Positions 57,926 to 64,000 of a DNA stretch of 64,000 nt are shown in pieces. Below the pieces are notes generated by a model that saw only the letters and a program-made list of their open reading frames with translations, was not told the DNA's origin and searched no databases. Made by a program: the position numbers and the translations under genes. Numbering within the stretch: the first letter of the stretch is position 1; each line of letters opens with the position of its first letter. Source of the stretch: Desmodus rotundus (lineage: Eukaryota; Chordata; Mammalia; Chiroptera; Phyllostomidae); NCBI RefSeq assembly GCF_022682495.2, contig NC_071389.1:8919199-8983198 (forward strand), read 5' to 3'.

Positions 57926-58205
57926 CTAATTTATATCACATTTTAAAATATGTTTCATATTGTGGTTCTTAATATTGAAATTCATGCTTCGTGGAAAAAT
58001 GCACTTCAGTTTAACGCTAATTGAAGCCCTATATGTACAGAACTATATAGTTCATGACTTCAGGTAATTGTATGCTGGTCTGATACTCTGTTGAGACAGA
58101 GAAATGGCCAAATGTAAATGTCTAATCCTACAATGGAATGTAGGTTGACTTGTTTTTACTTTAACTGAGTAATCAATTCCCTAATGTTTTCAAGAACAAA
58201 AATTT

Positions 58206-58440
58206 TTCCCTGGCTGGCATGGCTCAGTGGATTGAATGCTGACCTGTGAACCAAAAGGTTGCTGGTTCCATTCCCAGTCCGGGCACATATATTTGTGTTG
58301 TGGGGTCAGGCCCTGGGTTGAGGGCCTGTGAGAGGCAATGGATTGATGTATCTCTCACGCACCAGTGTTTCTCTCCCTCTCTTTCTCTCTTCCCCTCTCT
58401 CTAAATATAAATACATGTAATCTTTAAAAAAATGTAAAAA
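58206..58440 (+). repeat. VES SINE with target-site duplication
   Basis: Sense copy CCCTGGCTGGCATGGCTCAG, flanked by AAGAACAAAAATTT at 58192-58205 and 58441-58454. Confidence 0.94.
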
Positions 58441-58454
58441 AAGAACAAAAATTT

Positions 58455-59300
58455 CCATTTCATTCAATGACTGATTTGCATGAAGACAAGCTCAACTAAA
58501 TACCTTAACTAAATTAGGAATGAATGAGTGCCCCTATTGTAGTGGTGCCTTTTCTGTTTCTAAATTTTCTAGACCTCTTTCTGTTCTTACTAAAGTTCCC
58601 AAAGCCGTTGAAAAAAAAAAAGTGTGTCAAAATAGGTAATATAATCACAAGCCGATTATAGCATTGGAAACAAACTAGTTAAGTTACCTGGCTCAGAATA
58701 TAGAATTTTTAGAAGTAATTTGTCAAAATTCCAAAGCATTTCAATGGATAAGGTTATAACCACGTCTTGTACTGTATTACAACTGTGTAAATTGTGGGTT
58801 TGCTTAGCCTTCTGAAAGTTCTGAGGATGAAAGAGAGATGATATGAATTGATCAGACCTACCGAGATCTTTATTAAGCACAGTATAGACTATTAAATCAA
58901 ATGCTGAAAAAATTGATGTGATTCACACCTCTACTATTTTATTTATATAGATAAATGGAAAGAAAATTGAGTTGCTTAGTGTTCTAAACAATTCTTTTCT
59001 GGACACAATACAGTTGTCTTAATTTTGTTGGTTTTCCCCAGGGTCCTGTAAACTAGCCTTTATATAAAAGTTCAAGTGTAGGCTTTAAAAGCCCTTAGGC
59101 CTGAAAAGCCAGAGGTCTAATCCCTTACTCTGTTTAAATATTAAATTATAGTAAATCCTCTGAGGCAAACAATGCTAAACATGTAACCGTTTCATTTGTT
59201 TTATTCCGAGGATACCGTAATGATCAACAAGATCTTGCAAAAAGTTTCACAAGATCCTATATAAAATAAAGTTGCTTAACGTTATAAGCTAATGATTCTT
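58455..59300. other. AT-rich stretch upstream of the SPEN island
   Basis: No repeat or gene recognised between the last VES and the SPEN CpG island. Confidence 0.4.
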
Positions 59301-59559
59301 GGGAGGGATGGGTTTCTGAAGCCGTCGTTGCTCAACCGGGCGGTGAAAAGGGCGGCCTTGTTCTGACACTTTCCCAAGCCGGCGGGGATCCAAGTGCCCG
59401 GAAACCGCCGGGAGCTGGCCAAAGTGTGCGCGAGGGGAAAGTGTCTTGGCCTCTCCTAGGAGAGAGGCCTTTGCGGCCGCTTTGATACCCAGCCCTGTCA
59501 AAACCAACTCCCTTTCTCTCTTTTCTTCCCCTATCCTGGCGCCGGGTACCCCGGCAAAA

Positions 59560-60000
59560 GGGGCTGAAGGTAACCCCGGTTTCTGTAGGCGCCGCGCGGG
59601 TGGCGAGACTGACTCAGCGCCCTCCCCGCGGCCGTCTCCCCACGCGCCTGCGCGCTAGCGCTTCGGGACCGAGCGCGCGAGCGCCCTTCCCTCCCCCGCG
59701 CGCCTGCGCGCCGTCTGAGAGGGACTCGGCGTCTCGGCCTCGGCGGGAGGGCGGACGCGCGCGCGCCCGCGGTAAAGAGGCGGGCTGCGCGCGCGCCGGT
59801 GGGAAGCGTCCGGCTGCCACAGCGCCAGCTGGGTCGTAGTCGCTGCCGCCCGGATCCCCCTCGCCCCTCCTCCCCGCTCCCCCGCCCGCCGCCTCCCGGG
59901 CGCATGCGCCGCCAGAGCGCGAGGGTCGGCTTCGGGTGTGTGGTGGCGGCAGAGCCGAGCTGCGAGCCGGGAGAGTCAGAACCTGGGGGAGAGGGATGGT
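59560..60000 (+). promoter_or_regulatory. SPEN: SPEN CpG-island core promoter
   Basis: Very CpG-rich, TATA-less sequence just before the SPEN start codon, in an island of about 59300-61100. It has a palindromic NRF1 motif (59900-59909), further GCGCCTGCGCG blocks near 59644 and 59700, and GC boxes. The transcription start is probably between 59910 and 59990, but this cannot be fixed from sequence. Confidence 0.8.
59900..59909. promoter_or_regulatory. Palindromic NRF1 motif
   Basis: GCGCATGCGC is the ideal symmetric NRF1 half-site pair. It lies 250 bases upstream of the SPEN ATG. Confidence 0.6.
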
Positions 60001-60097
60001 CTCTGCACGGGGGGGAGCCGGAGGAGCCGCCGCCGCTGCCGACGCCACCGCCGCAGCCGCCGCCGCCGCCGCCTCGGCGCCCGCCTCCCGGCGCTGA
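59996..60097 (+). other. Upstream ORF in the SPEN 5' leader
   Basis: ATG at 59996 with G at -3 and +4, 33 codons, TGA at 60095-60097. It ends 62 bases before the SPEN ATG and is in a different frame. Much of it is the GCC repeat read as alanine codons. It is real as an ORF; translation depends on the true start of transcription. Confidence 0.5.
60026..60076 (+). repeat. GCC-rich trinucleotide repeat in the SPEN 5' UTR
   Basis: Interrupted GCC/GCN repeat with six pure GCC units at 60056-60073. It lies between the NRF1 motif and the SPEN start codon, and so probably in transcribed 5' UTR. Confidence 0.8.
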
Positions 60098-60159
60098 CGG
60101 GCTCGCACGAAGCCGGCGAGGGAGAACCCGCACCAGCGGTCGCCGGCACACCGCCCAGC

Positions 60160-60242
60160 ATGGTCCGGGAAACCAGGCACCTCTGGGTGGGCAACTTACC
60201 GGAGAATGTGCGGGAAGAGAAGATCATCGAGCATTTCAAACG
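60160..60242 (+). CDS. SPEN: SPEN coding exon 1 (partial gene): start of RRM1
   Basis: SPEN (SHARP/MINT) is a large nuclear corepressor with N-terminal RRMs and a C-terminal SPOC domain. It acts in Notch/RBPJ and nuclear-receptor repression and in Xist-mediated silencing. Only the first 27 codons plus two bases are in the window; the donor is ACG/GTGAGT (60242/60243). The peptide opens MVRETRHLWVGNLPENVR and continues into EEKIIEHFK, identical to recalled human SPEN. LWVGNLP is the RNP2 motif of RRM1. The ATG lies in CAGCATGG (C at -3, G at +4). The remaining exons lie beyond the right edge. Confidence 0.96.
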
Positions 60243-62205
60243 GTGAGTGACACGAGGCCCGGGGCCGCGCTCTCTCTCTTCGGTCCCCGCCGCCCGCTCC
60301 GGCCCGTTGCCGGACCCTCCTCGTGCACGGAACCGGTGAGGGGGGACCCGGGCTAGACCCACGGACGGGTGCGGGAGGCGCGCGGATGCCTGGCCGTCTC
60401 GGCCCGCGTCGTGGCGTTGGGCCTCGGCGGAGCGGGCGCGGCTGCTGCCCTCTCACTTCCCAATAAGGAGGGGGCTGTTGCTCGGCCTCCGCGAACCCCG
60501 CGCCGGGAAGGTGCCCTCGCGCTGGCGAGGCGGCGGTGGGGTGGCGTCCTTGCGAGCCGCTGCCCGGGCTCCGAGCGGCCGGCCGGGCCGTGCCCCGAGC
60601 CCTTCCCCGCCCCGCCAGTCCCTCACGGCCAACTCCGGAGTTCCGCGGCAACTCCCGCTGCTCACCCTGCGGACGCGCGGAAATGCCGGACCCGGAGAGG
60701 CTTTTGTGCGAAAGGACAGGTTACGCAGAAATAAAAGTCGTGGTAGGTACTGTCGGGACGTCTCGGAATTGGGAAGACGCTTAGCGTCGAGGGACCTCTC
60801 GCGGAAGGTGTATAGCGCACGGGTTTTGTTCTGCGGGGCTGGGTGGAGGATGGCGACTGAAAATTACTTGGCGCGCCCGTTTCGGTTCTGTTCGCTTCCC
60901 TCCCTTCAGCCCCCGGGGTCGCTGGATGGGGAGGCCGCTGGGGACCGGCGCGTGCGGGGCGGGCAGGTCCCCCCCTCGCAGCGCTCCGAAGCCGGGATCC
61001 CGGCTGCCGCCGACGGGCCGCTTTTGAAGGAACGGTGTTTCCCTCCCACCCGGAGTTCTGTAATCAGTGGTTGGGAAAAATGCAAGCCTTTTCAAGTCAG
61101 CAGACGTGGTTTAAAAAAGAAAGAACTTCCTAGATCGATTTCTCTCTTCCTCCCGTTTCCTCTCCTTGTCGTCTAAGAAACGTTGGAATAAGTGGTGTTC
61201 TCTGCGCTCCTTGTTCAGTAGTATTAAGCGCCTGTTTTCTTTGTGAAACGTGTACCTACCGTAACAGAGGCTTCAGTATGAAATAAGATGAGAATGACGA
61301 TTTGCTTACACCTGGTGCAAACTGAGGACTTTAGCATGTGTGATTGTGCTCCAGAATTACTGGTTATTCCAATATTCAAAACCCTGAAAGGTTTTGAGTT
61401 TGTTTTACTCCTTATTTCTCTTACTACCTAGTCGGTGAAGGAAATGATGAAGAGCCCTTATTAGTGAGTCACCATGGGAAAAGTACATTGCGTCGCTTGC
61501 TCTGAGCAGCCTCCTGGAGGAAATGGAACCCGCGGCAGCGGAGCTCCGCTTTCTTTTACATGGAGGATCATTGATTCTGTTGGTGGTTGCTGTTACTGGG
61601 GTATTAAATCTTCTTCGCCTCTGGAGCGCGCGTGTGCGCGTGTCCGCGTGTGAAAAGGAGCCGGGAATAGTGAGGCCATTCATAACCTGCTGTCCTCGGC
61701 AGGACTGGGGGAGGCGCGCTTCCAGGGACTCTCCGGGTGTTTACTACGCGGTTCTGGGAAACCGGGCGAGGGGAAGGCCGCGAGCGGGAGCTCGCCTCTG
61801 TCCGGAGTGAGGAAGGGTAGCCCTCCGGCTCAGTTGAGAAGCGGATGGGAACTTTACCTGGAGCTGCTCCTTCCCTTGCCGTCCCCTTCATTGTTTTGGC
61901 AGAAAAATAAGCTACTTAGATGCGGCTACTTCATCTTCTTGTAGACGTTGTCTCTGCCTGGGAAATTTGTATGCATCGACGTGCAAACACGTGCATTGCA
62001 GCCTTCACTTTGCTCCTCAGTGTTCTGTGGCCAGACGTGTCATTTCGCATTATGCAGATTCTATAGACACTGCATGTCTGTTGCGGGGAGTTTGACCTCT
62101 CTGCCAGATGAGATCTTAGGTAGAGGAAAGAGGAAGCCGTCCAAGGGAGTTCTGGAGGGTTGTAACTGGATGGTGCTGCGGTCCGGCTTGTGTGAATGAC
62201 TTTCT

Positions 62206-62217
62206 AAAATGGCGGCC
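62206..62217 (+). promoter_or_regulatory. YY1-type motif in SPEN intron 1
   Basis: AAAATGGCGGCC matches the YY1 consensus AANATGGCGGC exactly in the gene-sense direction, about 2 kb inside intron 1. Confidence 0.5.
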
Positions 62218-63809
62218 AGGACCCACTTTATGTGGGAATCAGCAGAGCAGATCTCAGAATGCACAGAGGGAGGAGGGGGCAGAGGATGCGAGCTGCCTTG
62301 AACAGCCGCGGTCTGCTGGAACGTTACTGTGTTAAAGAGGGCTTAGCTGGCACATTGCTCAGACTGCATTTAAAGCAGTATTTTACCTTTTGCAGAGCTA
62401 AAGCAGATGCTACCTATAAAAGCAACTAATTTTAAAACTAAGACCTTGTGTTCCCGAAACTCCCTTATTTTAAAAAGAGACTTGGAAAAAATCTTAAACG
62501 AATTTACTTAGTTCTTTGAGTAGATAGAACATTCTTATGGGTTTAAAGAGTGTAACCCCAGACACCGGCATTTCCAGTTCCCATCCTCCCCTTCCCACCT
62601 CCACCCCCAACAGGTAATCTCTATTTCTGTTTTTTTGTTTATCCTTGAACATATACAGGAGGTGTTTTTGCTGATCCAGCTGTGGAGCTAAATGGACCTT
62701 GTTTGGAGGAATTCACAGGCTTTTTATCTCTGTTGTAGAAAATGTCTTGTAAAACCTGGATTGCTACCGGGAGGGAAACTAAATCCGAGTAATTTTAGTG
62801 AAAGGGATAAAAAAATGTAGTTGTACCAGAATTATATAGCTCTACAAGAAAATTTAAGGATATTCATTTCTGGTGTGTTCTAGAAATCCGAATGATAAAT
62901 AAACATGCAATACCTAAATTAAAGCTGAGGTTAAATTGCCTCCTTTTACCCTTTTCCCTAGTTGATTACAGCATTAACTAATAACTGTTTTATAGGTTTA
63001 AGAGGTGTACACTGGGAATACATTATTTAAAAAAAAAACGTTTCAAAATGAATATTCTCATAATAACAATTAGGCTTTTGTAGTAAGTGTTTGGATTTAA
63101 AAAAAAAAAAAAGGTTAAACCAGACAGCTTTGGGAGCAGGGGCAGTATTTTGGGATTGGGGGCGGGGGGGGGGGGTCAGAGCTATTTTTTTAAAACTATA
63201 TCTTGGTCCTTGTTTTTGGTAGAAAATAAGATGAAGGGAAGGGTGCTGATTTGGCTTTTTCCCTGTGTGGCAGAGAAAGACCAAACCTTTAAAATGTAAT
63301 CAGAGCATTTTCAAAATTTGTCTTTACCTTTTTCCAATAAGAATATATCTTACTGTGTTTATTATCTTTACAGCTTTCATGTATGGTGGTTGAAAAAAAT
63401 GACTATTTCTGAATCAGATTTTAGTTAACAAAGATCCATTTCAGGGACTGGATTTGCACAATAGAGAAAGTCCTTTCCTTTGTATGTTAGCTGGGTTGAA
63501 GGGGGAAGGGAGGAGTTATACAACAATTGCTTGCTGTCTTGTAGTTGTAAGAGAGAGAGAGGTGTGTGCAAAGGCGACTCCCTGAATTAGAACGAACAAA
63601 TGAATAGAACCCTTTAAAGAATATAAAATTGTCTATATCTTATTTTTAGATTTTAAGTAAATCACATATTTAGGTTTTTCCCATTCCTTCCCTAGTTTAG
63701 AGAATAGGTTAAAGATTATGTAGAGGTTCAGCAGGGTAGCAAACAGCTTGTGTAAAAATTTTGTTAATAAATGAGGTCCATTTAAAAAATGTTTTTGTTT
63801 TTTGGGTTT

Positions 63810-63833
63810 TTTTGTTGTTGTTGTTGTTGTTGC
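63810..63833. repeat. (GTT)n microsatellite
   Basis: About seven GTT units in SPEN intron 1. Confidence 0.85.
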
Positions 63834-64000
63834 TGATTTTCAATATCTTATCACAGTAGTTTTCCTGAGCTGAAATTACTAGAATATATATTAGGTGTTA
63901 AATGTATTTGGATATCTTTATTTCTGGGACACAATATAAGATAAAATACTATGGAAGTTTCCTTGTTCTTACATACTTATAACCAGAGATATTTTTAGAC

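Larger units (their letters stand above)
60243..64000 (+). other. SPEN: SPEN intron 1, 5' part
   Basis: Begins with the rest of the CpG island (to about 61100) and becomes AT-rich. It contains a YY1-type motif at 62206-62217, a G-run near 63160-63177 and a (GTT)n tract near 63810-63833. No VES copy and no second exon was seen before the window ends. Confidence 0.75.

Noticed and set aside
59531..60180. Long minus-strand frames opposite the SPEN 5' UTR
   Set aside because: Low-complexity A/G/R/P translation of the CpG island in two overlapping frames. No protein family resemblance.
59799..60356. Long + strand frame spanning the SPEN start in another frame
   Set aside because: It is not in the SPEN frame and runs past the exon 1 donor into the intron. 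A composition artefact of the island.

Overview
The window is mammalian nuclear DNA, most likely from a bat. The main reason is 33 copies or fragments of a tRNA-derived SINE whose head (…CTGGCTGGTGTGGCTCAGTGG…, with a GGTTCGATTCC-type B box) and CT-rich 3' part match VES, a SINE family confined to bats. Ancient mammalian repeats (MIR, L2, MER5, L1M, MaLR-type LTR) fill much of the rest. Protein coding occurs only in short exons with consensus splice sites. There is no sign of prokaryotic genes, CRISPR arrays or operons.

Region 1 (about 0.5-19.4 kb, + strand) is the gene FBLIM1 (migfilin, filamin-binding LIM protein 1). A GC-rich CpG promoter with a perfect CArG box (726-735) precedes a probable non-coding first exon with a donor at 866/867. 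The start codon is at 4989 and seven coding exons end at a TGA at 18009-18011. The exon joins keep the reading frame throughout and give a 381-residue protein: N-terminal filamin-binding segment, proline-rich VASP-binding-type centre, three LIM domains. The first canonical AATAAA after the stop is at 19360-19365.

Region 2 (about 19.4-59.3 kb) is intergenic. It holds nearly all the VES copies, L1 ends, a MaLR-type LTR, a hAT-Charlie-like element, and about 2 kb of L2 LINE including the reverse-transcriptase region. It also holds CTCF-like motifs and an isolated CpG island (about 49.84-51.48 kb) with paired YY1-type motifs and NRF1-like motifs. That island looks like a promoter, but no gene can be assigned to it from sequence alone.

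Region 3 (about 59.3-64.0 kb, + strand) is the 5' end of SPEN (SHARP/MINT): a large CpG-island promoter with a palindromic NRF1 motif, a GCC-repeat 5' UTR with a 33-codon upstream ORF, coding exon 1 (60160-60242, the start of the first RRM) and the beginning of a long intron 1. The order FBLIM1 then SPEN on the same strand matches human 1p36. No previously undescribed gene system was found. The observations most worth a second look are the orphan CpG island, the CTCF-type motifs between the two genes, the SPEN upstream ORF on a GCC repeat, the CArG box, and a head-only VES retrocopy nested in the tail of another VES.
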